Below, piece by piece: positions 56,169-64,000 of a DNA stretch of 64,000 nucleotides (position 1 is its first letter; every line of letters starts with the position of its first letter). The stretch is from Betaproteobacteria bacterium HGW-Betaproteobacteria-3 (GTDB lineage Bacteria > Pseudomonadota > Gammaproteobacteria > Burkholderiales > Burkholderiaceae_C). A program made the translations under genes and the position numbers. The stretch is taken from NCBI GenBank assembly GCA_002842205.1, contig PHCI01000016.1, positions 22,595 through 86,594 on the forward strand. The letters are read 5' to 3'. Below the pieces are notes generated by a model. That model was not told the DNA's origin and searched no databases. It saw only the letters and a program-made list of their open reading frames with translations.

Positions 56169-56711
56169 TTTATCGCGTTGGAGCCCGGCCAGTGCGGCAA
56201 ACGGGTTGGGGCGCTCGGCCTCGGCGGCTTCGAAATCGGGGTCTACCGTCGCCATCGTGACCGGAACCGGGCAAACCTCATGGCGCGGCACCAGCGGCAG
56301 CTCCATGAGGAATTCATCCTCGATCAGATGAATCAGGTTGAAATCCCGCGCCAGCGCCAGCACGTCCTCTTCGGCGGCCTCGTCCTCGGTCTCTGCCGTC
56401 TTTTCGTCGGCCACAAACCGGAACGCCCGGTCCACGAGCAGGTCGACCGGCACCGGCTTGAGGCAGCGCTGGCAAGTCAGCGGCACGGTGACCTCGGCGT
56501 GCAGTTGCAGCCAGATCTGGTCGGCTGCGCCGGCCACCGGCCGCGCCTGCCCTTGGGCCGACCAGCGCACCCGCGACTCGGGCCCCGCGTCAACGGCCGA
56601 TTCGGCCAGCAGGCGCCCGAATTTCGTCAGCGCGTCATCCCCCGCAAGACGCGCACCCAGCCGGGCGAACGTTCGCATGTCCAGCGAGTTGGCGACAAAA
56701 TCCTTGCTCAT
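56160..56711 (-). CDS. yceD: DUF177/YceD-family protein
   Basis: A 183-residue protein from ATG 56711. It has the LTCQRCLKPV zinc-like pair (about 85-94), VDRAFRFV and a long acidic loop, then FLMELPLVPRH and ERPNPFAAL, the motifs of YceD. YceD is linked to 23S rRNA accumulation and is usually next to rpmF, as here. It diverges from maf 25 bp away. Confidence 0.92.
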   Translation of the reverse strand: MSKDFVANSLDMRTFARLGARLAGDDALTKFGRLLAESAVDAGPESRVRWSAQGQARPVAGAADQIWLQLHAEVTVPLTCQRCLKPVPVDLLVDRAFRFVADEKTAETEDEAAEEDVLALARDFNLIHLIEDEFLMELPLVPRHEVCPVPVTMATVDPDFEAAEAERPNPFAALAGLQRDKLN

Positions 56712-56736
56712 GGCGCCAGTGTAAGAGAATCGCCGC

Positions 56737-57360
56737 ATGACGCCCCCGACGACGACACCCTCCCCGGCAAACGATGCAGCCCGCCCGCTGGTATTGGGGT
56801 CCACGTCCCGCTATCGTCGCGAATTGCTGGCGCGCCTGCAAATACCGTTTCAGGTGGCCGCGCCGGCGGTGGACGAAACCCCCCGGCCCGGCGAATTGCC
56901 GCGCGATCTGGCCTGCCGCCTGGCGCTGGCCAAGGCAAGGGCCGTGGCCCGTGAATTCCCCGACGCCGTGGTCATTGGCGCCGACCAGGTGGCCGATCTG
57001 GACGGTGAACCCCTGGGCAAGCCCGGCACCCATGACCGCGCCGTGGCGCAGCTGCGGCGCATGCGCGGCCGCACCGTGGTGTTCCAGACTGCCGTGGCCG
57101 TCGTTTGCGCCGCCACCGGGTTTGTCATGGAAACCCTGGCGCCGGTGCGGGTGCGGTTTCGCGATCTGTCCGACGCCGAGATCGAGGCCTACCTGCAGGC
57201 CGAGCAGCCCTACGACTGCGCCGGCAGCGCCAAGAGCGAAGGGCTGGGCATCGCCCTGCTGGCCGCGATCGACAGCGACGACCCCACCGCGCTGGTCGGC
57301 CTGCCGCTGATCCGCACCTGCCACATGCTCCGCACCGCGGGCGTGAAGGTGCTCGCGTGA
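56737..57360 (+). CDS. Maf/YceF-family nucleoside triphosphate pyrophosphatase
   Basis: House-cleaning hydrolase of noncanonical NTPs; YceF-type enzymes act on 7-methyl-GTP. The 207 residues have VLGSTSRYRRELL (P-loop-like), ADQVADLDGEPLGKPG, and PYDCAGSAKSEGLG. I favour the YceF subtype because it is next to yceD-rpmF-plsX. Its last base triplet overlaps the following gene's GTG start. Confidence 0.9.
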   Translation: MTPPTTTPSPANDAARPLVLGSTSRYRRELLARLQIPFQVAAPAVDETPRPGELPRDLACRLALAKARAVAREFPDAVVIGADQVADLDGEPLGKPGTHDRAVAQLRRMRGRTVVFQTAVAVVCAATGFVMETLAPVRVRFRDLSDAEIEAYLQAEQPYDCAGSAKSEGLGIALLAAIDSDDPTALVGLPLIRTCHMLRTAGVKVLA

Positions 57361-58406
57361 GCAATGCGCCAGACTCGCCCCAGGCAACAGCCAACGTGGG
57401 GGCCGTCGGCCGCCGCGCCGGACCGCCCCAAGCAAGGCCAGCCCCCTCGGGGGGCAGCGAACCACACGAAGTGGGGAGCGTGGGGGTCACAGAGCACCGC
57501 GCCGGGCCGCCCCAAGCAAGGCCAGCCCCCGAGGGGCTGAGGGCTGCGGCTTCGTCCCTGCCTGCGCAGGGACGGACAGCCCGAAGGGTCGCTGACTCTG
57601 GCAGCGTCTCGTCCAGTGCAGTACACGAAGTGACCAGCGTGGGGGCCCTCTACCTCGTCCCCGCCCCGCTCGATTTCGGCTGCACGCCCGCCACCCCGCT
57701 GGCCGATGTGATGCCGCAGGCCACCCTCGCGGTGGCCGCACGGCTGCAGCACTGGATCTGCGAAAACGCCAAGACCACCCGTGCCTACCTCAAGCGCGTG
57801 GGCGAGGTGGTGCCGCTGGCCCAACCGGTGCAGGCCCTGCAGTTGCAGGAACTGCCCCGCGAGGTTCACAAAAAAGGCGATCACGGCGGCGGCGGGACAC
57901 CCGTGTTCGACGCCCGCCCGTTGCTGGCCCCGGCCCTGCAGGGGCATGACATCGGCCTGGTCAGCGAAGCCGGCATGCCTGCGGTGGCCGATCCGGGCAG
58001 TTCGGTGGTGCAGGCCGCGCACGCGCTGGGCCTGCCGGTGATTCCGCTGGTGGGACCCGTGTCTTTGCTGCTCGCACTGGCCGCCAGCGGCCTGAACGGC
58101 CAGAACTTTGCTTTCGTGGGTTATGTGCCGCAAGAGGCCACCGAGCGTGCCCGGCGCCTTCGCGAACTGGAGGCGCTGGCCCTCAAGACCGGGCAAACTC
58201 AGCTGTTCATTGAAACGCCCTACCGCAACGCCGCTCTGCTGAACGCACTGCTGACCACCTTGCAGCCGGGCACCCGGCTGGCGGTCAGCAGCGGCCTGAC
58301 GCTGGCCAACGCCCAGGTACGCAGCCAGTCGGTCAGCACCTGGCGGCAAAGCGGCAAGGCGGTGACGGTGGGCGATTTGCCCGCCGTCTTTGCCATCGGG
58401 CGCTGA
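57357..58406 (+). CDS. RsmI-family tetrapyrrole-methylase-type methyltransferase with repeat-derived N terminus
   Basis: The catalytic part starts near residue 97 (GALYLVPAPLDFG) and shows GHDIGLVSEAGMPAVADPG, LVGPVSLLLALAASGLNGQ and FIETPYRN, as in RsmI-like 16S rRNA 2'-O-methyltransferases and relatives. The 349-residue frame begins at GTG 57357 (overlapping the maf stop), but the first about 95 residues consist of GC-rich repeat sequence (GPPQARPAP twice) and low-complexity peptide. The true start may be an internal codon near 57640. Name is family level only. Confidence 0.85.
   Translation: MSNAPDSPQATANVGAVGRRAGPPQARPAPSGGSEPHEVGSVGVTEHRAGPPQARPAPEGLRAAASSLPAQGRTARRVADSGSVSSSAVHEVTSVGALYLVPAPLDFGCTPATPLADVMPQATLAVAARLQHWICENAKTTRAYLKRVGEVVPLAQPVQALQLQELPREVHKKGDHGGGGTPVFDARPLLAPALQGHDIGLVSEAGMPAVADPGSSVVQAAHALGLPVIPLVGPVSLLLALAASGLNGQNFAFVGYVPQEATERARRLRELEALALKTGQTQLFIETPYRNAALLNALLTTLQPGTRLAVSSGLTLANAQVRSQSVSTWRQSGKAVTVGDLPAVFAIGR
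57391..57655 (-). repeat. GC-rich repeat, two diverged copies plus a hairpin (N terminus of the RsmI-like gene)
   Basis: Two units contain ccgccccaagcaaggccagc (57423-57442 and 57508-57527) and are inverted, diverged relatives of the 14511-14700 repeats. Between 57554 and 57575 a perfect 9-bp hairpin, cgtccctgc/gcagggacg with loop ctgc, is added. Confidence 0.8.
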
Positions 58407-58430
58407 AGTCGGCGCCCGCTCAAGGCAGCT

Positions 58431-59471
58431 TCAGCGGATCGCCGGGATCGCCTTGGTGGCGCGCACCGCACCTTCGCCGATGGCGGCACCAAACCGCTTG
58501 GCCAGGCGCTCGGCCACGTTGTCGCGCCGGGTGTAGTCGATGATGTCTTCGGCCTTGACGACCTCGCGGGCGACAAAATCGACGCTGCCCAAATGATCCG
58601 CCAAGCCCAGCTCAATGGCCTGCTGGCCGCTCCAGAACAGGCCACTGAACATTTCGGGCGTTTCTTTGAGGCGCTTGCCGCGACCGGCCTTGACCACGTC
58701 GATGAACTGCGTGTGAATCTGGTCGAGCATGGTCTGCGCATAGGCACGCTGGGCATCGGTCTGCGGGCTGAACGGGTCGAGGAAGCCCTTGTTGGCCCCG
58801 GCCGTCATGAGGCGCCGCTCCACGCCCAGCTTGTCCATCAGCCCGGTGAAGCCGAAGCCGTCCATCAGCACGCCAATGCTGCCCACGATGCTGGCCTTGT
58901 CCACATAGATCTGGTCGGTGGCCGCGGCAATGTAGTAGGCCGCTGACGCGCAGCTTTCCTCAACCACGGTGTACACCGGCTTTTTGTGCAGCGTCTTGAG
59001 CCGCACGATCTCGTCGTTGATGATGCCCGCCTGCACCGGGCTGCCGCCGGGTGAGTTGATGAGCAGCACCACGGCCTTGGCACCTTCGTCCTCGAACGCG
59101 CTGCGCATGGCCGCCACCACGAGTTCGGCGCTGGCGTCGGCGCCCGCGGCGATTTCGCCCTTGATCTCGACCACGGCCGTGTGCGCCTTGGACGGCGCCG
59201 TGCTGGAGGCCCCGCTGTGCATCACGGCCCAGACGATGAACACAAAGAACGCGAGCCAGCTCAGGCGCATGAAGATTTTCCAGCGCCGCGCCGCTTTTTG
59301 CTCATTCAGCGAGGCAAAGGCAAGCTTTTCCAGCGTGGCACGCTCCCAGCCCGGTGCGCTGGTCGGGTCACCGGATGATAAGTTTTTTATAGCACTAGAA
59401 GACGATCCGACGGGGACATCGGGCCTATTTGATTCAAAATTTGGTTCGTCAGGGCGATTCGGGTCGGTCAT
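58431..59471 (-). CDS. sppA: Signal peptide peptidase SppA-type serine protease (S49)
   Basis: Membrane-anchored protease that digests cleaved signal peptides. From ATG 59471 (346 residues): a polar cytoplasmic N terminus, one membrane helix (about 66-86), then the S49 domain with the nucleophile Ser176 in SCASAAYYIA, SIVGSIGVLMDGFGF and the catalytic Lys228 in ANKGFLDPFSP. Residues 10-30 come from AT-rich repeat copy 12. It is 1 nt after the Rieske gene. Confidence 0.93.
   Translation of the reverse strand: MTDPNRPDEPNFESNRPDVPVGSSSSAIKNLSSGDPTSAPGWERATLEKLAFASLNEQKAARRWKIFMRLSWLAFFVFIVWAVMHSGASSTAPSKAHTAVVEIKGEIAAGADASAELVVAAMRSAFEDEGAKAVVLLINSPGGSPVQAGIINDEIVRLKTLHKKPVYTVVEESCASAAYYIAAATDQIYVDKASIVGSIGVLMDGFGFTGLMDKLGVERRLMTAGANKGFLDPFSPQTDAQRAYAQTMLDQIHTQFIDVVKAGRGKRLKETPEMFSGLFWSGQQAIELGLADHLGSVDFVAREVVKAEDIIDYTRRDNVAERLAKRFGAAIGEGAVRATKAIPAIR
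59381..59442 (+). repeat. AT-rich TAGC element, copy 12 (N terminus of sppA)
   Basis: Reads AGTTTTTTATAGCACTAGAA, then GACGATCCGACGGGGACATC, then GGGCCTATTTGATTC. It codes, on the minus strand, for the cytoplasmic loop residues RPDVPVGSSSSAIKN ahead of the membrane helix. Confidence 0.7.
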
Positions 59472-59472
59472 G

Positions 59473-59889
59473 TCAAAACTCAACAGGTTGCAGGTTCCAG
59501 GCAGTATGCCAGTGCACCACGCCATCACTTTCGCAAAGGTCTATGCGCACCAGCCCACCACGGCACGGCCCGCCCGCGCATTCACCGGTGTCGGGGCGGT
59601 ACACCGCACCGTGGGTGGCGCACAGCAGCCACTGGCCGCTGTCGTCAAAAAAACGGTTGGGCTGGTAATCCATTTCCATGGCCACATGCGCGCAGCGGTT
59701 CAGGTAGGCGTGGGGCTTGCCCTCAAAGCGGATGGCAAAGGCGCGGCTGGTCTGGCCCGCAAACACCACGTCAAAGGGCACCGCGTCGCCGCCCTCGCGC
59801 AAATCACTGGCGTTGCACAGCGGCACCCACTTCGCAGGCGCCGCGCCCGCTTCGGGCAGCACGGGAATCAGGCGTGGTCCAGCAGCCAT
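59473..59889 (-). CDS. Rieske [2Fe-2S] domain protein
   Basis: A 138-residue ferredoxin-like protein with the Rieske ligands CAHVAMEM (Cys-X-His) and LCATHGAVY (Cys-XX-His), then a GECAGGPCRGG loop. It may pass electrons to an oxygenase or be an assembly protein; no partner oxygenase is nearby. It overlaps gph by 22 bp and precedes sppA by 1 nt, which ties it to that unit. Confidence 0.87.
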   Translation of the reverse strand: MAAGPRLIPVLPEAGAAPAKWVPLCNASDLREGGDAVPFDVVFAGQTSRAFAIRFEGKPHAYLNRCAHVAMEMDYQPNRFFDDSGQWLLCATHGAVYRPDTGECAGGPCRGGLVRIDLCESDGVVHWHTAWNLQPVEF

Positions 59890-60542
59890 TGCTCAAGCTC
59901 CGCCACCGAATGCGCCACAAACCGGGGGCGCAGCGCATCGAACGTGCCATGCGCATGGGCGCCGTAGCTCACCCCCACGCTGGCGCAACCCGCGTTCAGC
60001 GCCATCTGCAGGTCGTGCGTGGTGTCGCCGATCATGAGCGTGCGCTCGGGGGCGACGTCAAACTCGGCCATGAGCTCGCGCAGCATGCGCGGATCGGGTT
60101 TGCCCGCGGTTTCGTCGGCGGTGCGCGAGCCGTCGAACACCGCCTTCAAGGCCACCGAATGCAGCACCTCGTCAAGCCCGCGGCGGCTCTTGCCCGTGGC
60201 CACCGTGAGGAAGTGCTGGCGCGTCTTGAGCGCGGCCAGCAAGGGCAGCACACCGTCAAACAGGCTCAGGTCGTCCTGATGCTTCAGGTAGTGATGGCGG
60301 TAGCGGGCGCCCAGTTCGGGGTATTTTTCGGGCGGCACATCGGGCGCGGCATGGGCCAGCGCCTGCATCAGGCCCATGCCGATCACATACGCGGCGGCTT
60401 CGTCGGTGGGCCGCTCGCCGCCCACATCGACCACCGCGCTCTGGATGCAGCGCACGATGATCTGCGTCGAATCGAACAGCGTGCCGTCCCAGTCAAAGGC
60501 AATCAGGTCAAACTGGCGGGGTCGGGGCTTGGGCAGGGACAT
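59868..60542 (-). CDS. HAD-superfamily phosphoglycolate-phosphatase-like hydrolase
   Basis: A 224-residue HAD phosphatase with FDWDGTLFDST (nucleophile Asp), TVATGKSRRG, the GKPDPRML Lys and MIGDTTHDLQMA. The ATG at 60542 (MSLPKPRPRQFD) is the best start; it overlaps the rluC end by 35 bp. Substrate not certain: the gene is often annotated as gph next to rluC, but specificity is unproved. Confidence 0.88.
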   Translation of the reverse strand: MSLPKPRPRQFDLIAFDWDGTLFDSTQIIVRCIQSAVVDVGGERPTDEAAAYVIGMGLMQALAHAAPDVPPEKYPELGARYRHHYLKHQDDLSLFDGVLPLLAALKTRQHFLTVATGKSRRGLDEVLHSVALKAVFDGSRTADETAGKPDPRMLRELMAEFDVAPERTLMIGDTTHDLQMALNAGCASVGVSYGAHAHGTFDALRPRFVAHSVAELEQWLLDHA

Positions 60543-61515
60543 GGGCAACAAACTGGTCAAGTTCAGGGGGCAAGGGCGACAGCAATTCGATCCGCTCGCC
60601 GCTGGCCGGGTGGTTGAACTGTAACCGCCAGGCGTGCAGGAACATGCGCTTGAGGCCCTGCTTTTGCAAGGCCTTGTTGCGCTCGAAATCGCCGTATTTG
60701 TCGTCGCCGGCAATCGGGTGCCCGGCGGACGCCAGGTGCACGCGGATCTGGTGCGTGCGGCCGGTCTTGATGGTCACCTCCAGCAGCGTGAAGCCGTCGA
60801 GCTGGCGCGCCACCTTGACCAGCGTGACGGATTTCATGCCGTCCGGGTCGTCGCGGGCCACCACCCTGACGCGCCGCTCGCCCTCGCCCGTGCCGCCCGC
60901 CACCAGGTATTTGTGCAGCGGTTGGTCGAGCACCTTCTGGCGGGCGGGCCAGGCGCCCAGCACCAGTGCCAGATAGGTCTTGCCCGTCTCGCGACCGCGA
61001 AACTGGTCTTGCAGCGCCGTCAGGGCCGACCGCTTTTTGGCCAGCAGCAGGATGCCCGAGGTTTCGCGGTCGAGCCGGTGCACCAGCTCCAGAAAGCGCG
61101 CCTGCGGCCGGGCCTGGCGCATTTGCTCGATCACGCCAAAGCTCACGCCCGAGCCACCGTGCACGGCCACGCCGGCCGGTTTGTCGATGGCCAGCAGGTG
61201 CTCGTCTTCCAGCAGCACCGGGAATTCGCGCGCCGGTGCCGGTGCGGCGGCTTTTTCGGCCACGCGCGCGGACACCCGCACCGGCGGCACGCGCACCACG
61301 TCGCCCGTCTGCACCCGCGTGTCGGCCGCCGCGCGGCCCTTGTTCACCCGCACCTCGCCCGAGCGGATGATGCGGTACACATGGGTTTTGGGCACGCCTT
61401 TGAGCTGGCGCAGGAGGAAATTGTCCAACCGCTGGCCGGTCGATTCGTCATCGACCGTGACCTGCGTCACCTGGGGACTTGCGGGGGACTCGCTGGCCCC
61501 TATAATGTGTTTCAC
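60508..61515 (-). CDS. rluC: 23S rRNA pseudouridine synthase RluC
   Basis: Makes pseudouridines 955, 2504 and 2580 in 23S rRNA. The 335-residue protein has an N-terminal S4 domain (DNFLLRQLKGVPKTHVYRIIRSGEVRVN in parts), the catalytic Asp in HRLDRETSG, and TGRTHQIRVHLA. It is divergent from rne across a 531-bp leader, the same arrangement as in E. coli. Confidence 0.95.
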   Translation of the reverse strand: MKHIIGASESPASPQVTQVTVDDESTGQRLDNFLLRQLKGVPKTHVYRIIRSGEVRVNKGRAAADTRVQTGDVVRVPPVRVSARVAEKAAAPAPAREFPVLLEDEHLLAIDKPAGVAVHGGSGVSFGVIEQMRQARPQARFLELVHRLDRETSGILLLAKKRSALTALQDQFRGRETGKTYLALVLGAWPARQKVLDQPLHKYLVAGGTGEGERRVRVVARDDPDGMKSVTLVKVARQLDGFTLLEVTIKTGRTHQIRVHLASAGHPIAGDDKYGDFERNKALQKQGLKRMFLHAWRLQFNHPASGERIELLSPLPPELDQFVAHVPAQAPTPPV

Positions 61516-61714
61516 TAGCGGTGCGCTGTAAGTGGTTGATTTCGCAGGATGTTGTCGTTCTGTGAACCGAGTTTAGTCCAGTCAGCCCACCCTCCACCGC
61601 TGGGAGGTCGATGCCACCGCATGCGTCGTCTGCCAGCGAAAAGCCAAAGCCTTTTCGTGTCAGCGACCCGTCCGGAAGAGGCGACGCATTGAAACACTGT
61701 TACGGAATACCCCA

Positions 61715-61741
61715 GCAGACAGCCGAAACAAGGCTGTCTGC
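61715..61741 (+). other. Perfect 10-bp hairpin in the rne leader
   Basis: gcagacagcc (61715-61724), loop gaaacaa, ggctgtctgc (61732-61741). Confidence 0.8.
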
Positions 61742-61813
61742 GGATCAAAGCGAAATGTTTGTGCTGTTCAATCTGATGTACTGCTGCCTGAGGCGCCTGC
61801 TGGCCCCGGCAAG

Positions 61814-61874
61814 GGCAGTGCGTCGGGCCCCAGTCCCCGTGATCCGGGCACTGCCTGCCGTGCACCGCACGGCA
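61814..61874 (+). other. Two adjacent hairpins in the rne leader
   Basis: First: ggcagtgc (61814-61821) with gcactgcc (61848-61855), interior GC-rich. Second: tgccgtgc (61856-61863) with gcacggca (61867-61874), loop acc. They are directly adjacent and could stack. Confidence 0.75.
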
Positions 61875-62046
61875 ATCGCCAGCACTTGTCTGTTCGCCCC
61901 CATCCACGCGCCTGTGCCCAGACTCCCGGGTTGAGCCCTGCTCGCCCCGGCGGTTGAAGCCTTCCGGCAATTCCTTCGTTTCGCTGCGTCTTCTCGAGCA
62001 TCGTTGCCCGCAGTGGGCATGTATGTTTGACTAGAAGGATTCCGCC

Positions 62047-64000
62047 ATGAAACGGATGCTGATCAACGCCACCCAGACCGAAGAACGCCGGTTGGCCATT
62101 GTGGACGGGCAAAAACTGCTCGACTACGAAATCGAAATCGAAGGGCGCGAACAGCGCAAGGGCAACATCTACAAGGCCGTCGTCACGCGCGTCGAGCCGT
62201 CTCTTGAAGCCTGCTTTGTCGACTACGGCGAAGACCGCCACGGTTTTCTGCCGTTCAAGGAAATCTCCAAAACCTACTTTGCCGCCGGCGTCGCGCCGAG
62301 CCAGGCGCGCATCAACGACGTCATCAAGGAAGGCCAGGAACTGCTGGTCCAGGTCGAAAAGGAAGAGCGCGGCAACAAGGGCGCGGCGCTGACCACCTTT
62401 GTCTCACTGGCCGGGCGCTACGTGGTGCTCATGCCCAACAACCCGCGCGGCGGTGGCGTGAGCCGCCGCATCGAGGGCGAGGACCGGGCCGAGCTCAAGG
62501 AGAACATGGACCAGCTGGAATACCCCAACGGCATGTCCATCATCGCGCGCACCGCCGGCATCGGCCGCAGCGCCCCCGAACTGCAGTGGGACCTGAACTA
62601 CCTGCTCAAGCTGTGGGGTGCGATTGACGGCGCGTCCAAGGGCGCCAAGGGTGCCTTCCTGATCTACCAGGAATCCAGCCTGGTGATCCGCGCGATCCGT
62701 GACTACTTCAACAACGACATCGGTGACATCCTCATCGACACCGACGACATCTACGACCAGGCCCAGCAGTTCATGGCCCACGTGATGCCGGAGCACGCGG
62801 CCCGCGTCAAGCGCTACCGCGACGACGCGCCGCTGTTCAGCCGCTTCCAGATCGAGCACCAGATCGAATCGGCCTACGCCCGCACCGTCACGCTGCCCTC
62901 GGGCGGCGCCATCGTGATCGACCACACCGAAGCGCTGGTCAGCGTGGACGTGAACTCGGCCCGCGCCATCAAGGGCGGCGACATCGAGGAAACCGCCACC
63001 CGCACCAACCTGGAAGCCGCTGACGAAGTGGCCCGCCAGATGCGCCTGCGCGATCTCGGCGGCCTGATCGTCATCGACTTCATCGACATGGAAGAAAGCA
63101 AGAACCGCCGTGAGGTCGAAAACCGCCTGCGCGACGCGCTGCGGCAAGACCGCGCCCGCGTGCAGTTCGGCACCATCAGCAAGTTCGGCCTGATGGAGAT
63201 GAGCCGCCAGCGCCTCAAGCCCGCCCTGAGCGAAGGTGCGTCCATCCCCTGCCCGCGTTGCGGCGGCTCGGGCCACATCCGCGACACCGAAAGCTCGGCG
63301 CTGCAGATTTTGCGCATCATCCAGGAAGAGTCGATGAAAGACAGCACGGCCTCGGTGCTGTGCCAGGTGCCGGTGGAGGTGGCCTCGTTCCTGCTGAACG
63401 AAAAGCGCGCCGAAATCGCCAAGATCGAACTCAAGCAGCGCATCAATGTGCTGATGGTGCCCAACAAGACGCTCGAGACGCCCAACTACAAGCTGGAGCG
63501 CCTCAAGCACGACGACCCGCGGCTGGACAACATCGAGGCGTCCTACAAGCTGGCCGACGAGATCGAAGACCCGACCTCGGTCACCCGCCGCAGCCAGGAA
63601 CCCACCAACAAGCAAACGCCCATCATCAAGGGCGTGCTGCCCGACGCCCCCGCGCCCCACGCCCAGCCGCGGGCCGAAAGCCGCCCCGAACCCGTCAAAC
63701 CGGCAGCGCCCCGGGCTGCCGCACCCGCCGCCCGTGCCATCCCGGCCCCCGTGCCGGCACCGGCCGAATCCGGTTTCTTCTCGTGGGTCAAGGGCCTGCT
63801 GGGTGGCAAACCCGCCCCGGCCGCGGCACCCGCCGCCCCCGCCGCCGCCAAAGAAGCCGCCAAAGACGGCTCGCGCGAACCGCGTGAACCCCGCGAGCCC
63901 CGCGAAGGCCGCGGCGGCGAGCGCCGCGACGGTGAACGCCGCGACGGCCGCCGCGGTGGCCGCCGCGGTGAGGGTCGAGGCGAAGGTCGAGAAGGTCGAG
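62047..64000 (+). CDS. rne: Ribonuclease E (partial, runs off the window)
   Basis: Major endonuclease of mRNA decay and rRNA processing. From ATG 62047 about 651 codons are visible. They include the S1 domain ([23 protein letters not shown] in pieces, about 38-60), the DNase-I-like catalytic domain with the metal Asp residues in VDVNSAR (about 299) and VIDFIDM (about 341), and the zinc-link CPRCGGSGH (about 401) that joins the dimer. After about residue 520 the sequence turns into Pro/Ala- then Arg/Glu/Gly-rich disordered scaffold (PREPREPRE...[10 protein letters not shown]). The end lies outside the window. Confidence 0.97.
   Translation, partial: MKRMLINATQTEERRLAIVDGQKLLDYEIEIEGREQRKGNIYKAVVTRVEPSLEACFVDYGEDRHGFLPFKEISKTYFAAGVAPSQARINDVIKEGQELLVQVEKEERGNKGAALTTFVSLAGRYVVLMPNNPRGGGVSRRIEGEDRAELKENMDQLEYPNGMSIIARTAGIGRSAPELQWDLNYLLKLWGAIDGASKGAKGAFLIYQESSLVIRAIRDYFNNDIGDILIDTDDIYDQAQQFMAHVMPEHAARVKRYRDDAPLFSRFQIEHQIESAYARTVTLPSGGAIVIDHTEALVSVDVNSARAIKGGDIEETATRTNLEAADEVARQMRLRDLGGLIVIDFIDMEESKNRREVENRLRDALRQDRARVQFGTISKFGLMEMSRQRLKPALSEGASIPCPRCGGSGHIRDTESSALQILRIIQEESMKDSTASVLCQVPVEVASFLLNEKRAEIAKIELKQRINVLMVPNKTLETPNYKLERLKHDDPRLDNIEASYKLADEIEDPTSVTRRSQEPTNKQTPIIKGVLPDAPAPHAQPRAESRPEPVKPAAPRAAAPAARAIPAPVPAPAESGFFSWVKGLLGGKPAPAAAPAAPAAAKEAAKDGSREPREPREPREGRGGERRDGERRDGRRGGRRGEGRGEGREGR

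Larger units (their letters stand above)
61516..62046 (+). promoter_or_regulatory. Structured rne 5' leader
   Basis: The 531-bp rluC-rne gap has no believable gene but contains at least three strong hairpins on the rne strand: 61715-61741 (perfect 10-bp stem), 61814-61855 (8-bp ends), and 61856-61874 (perfect 8-bp stem, 3-nt loop). In enterobacteria a long structured rne leader feeds back on RNase E level; the same design is likely here. Confidence 0.65.

Noticed and set aside
56130..56175. Thirteenth copy of the AT-rich element upstream of rpmF
   Set aside because: AT-rich with TATAGCCC, but it lacks the G-run order and is better explained as a -35/-10 promoter.
61611..61934. 107-codon frame in the rne leader
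   Set aside because: Covers the hairpins, has no ribosome site or motif; better seen as leader RNA.

Overview
The window is bacterial chromosome with the gene order and protein character of a betaproteobacterium of the order Burkholderiales, most likely family Comamonadaceae. This is inferred from synteny (sdhCDABE-gltA; leuCDB-asd-fimV-truA-trpFBA-accD; rpmF-plsX-fab operon next to rpoE-rseAB-mucD and lepA-lepB-rnc-era-recO-pdxJ-acpS-nagZ) and from the two dispersed repeat families. It is dense, high-GC DNA. I saw no tRNA, rRNA, CRISPR array, transposase or phage gene.

Layout. 1-5.8 kb: the tail of a GntR-type regulator, succinate dehydrogenase, its flavinylation factor, citrate synthase with a clear terminator, and a small Cys-rich protein. 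5.8-10.9 kb: leucine synthesis (leuC, leuD, leuB) with an entericidin-like lipoprotein gene between leuC and leuD, then asd behind a hairpin-rich leader. 11-18.4 kb: fimV, truA, trpF, trpB, trpA, accD. 18.4-19.6 kb: YggT and Lon-N-domain genes. 19.7-35.4 kb: a surface-glycan island interrupting the housekeeping backbone. 35.5-61.5 kb: mostly minus-strand housekeeping genes: nagZ back to lepA, the envelope-stress operon, the fatty-acid operon, and rluC-gph-Rieske-sppA. 61.5-64 kb: a long structured 5' region and the start of rne, which runs off the window.

The island is the least ordinary part. Seven tightly coupled plus-strand genes (21703-29511) encode a class-III aminotransferase, a PtmA-like SDR, a 791-residue fusion of an FAD amine-oxidase/UGM-like enzyme to a complete NeuB-SAF sialate-type synthase, a Rossmann dehydrogenase-like protein, an SpsF-like cytidylyltransferase and two methyltransferases. 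They are flanked by a membrane sugar-nucleotide dehydratase (FlaA1/CapD), a GT-B protein, an asparagine-synthase-type amidotransferase, a PglC-type phosphoglycosyl transferase, an HpcH/HpaI aldolase and a MurJ/MVF-type flippase. Together they look like synthesis, CMP activation, methylation, lipid loading and flipping of an unusual nonulosonate-like sugar. The exact product is not deducible.

Two repeat families run through the window. One is a roughly 55-bp AT-rich element with a TAGC...GGGGGCTA core, about twelve copies, several in frame inside trpF, asnB, era, rseB, sppA and the flippase gene, others supplying stop codons or abutting a start. The other is a GC-rich 84-bp-class element that extends the N termini of TrpF and an RsmI-family methyltransferase. 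Other non-coding signals are a candidate small RNA between mucD and lepA, a candidate attenuator before asd, a hairpin-rich rne leader, a 12-bp duplication around a 145-bp insert between era and recO, and a long inverted repeat between lysS and nagZ.
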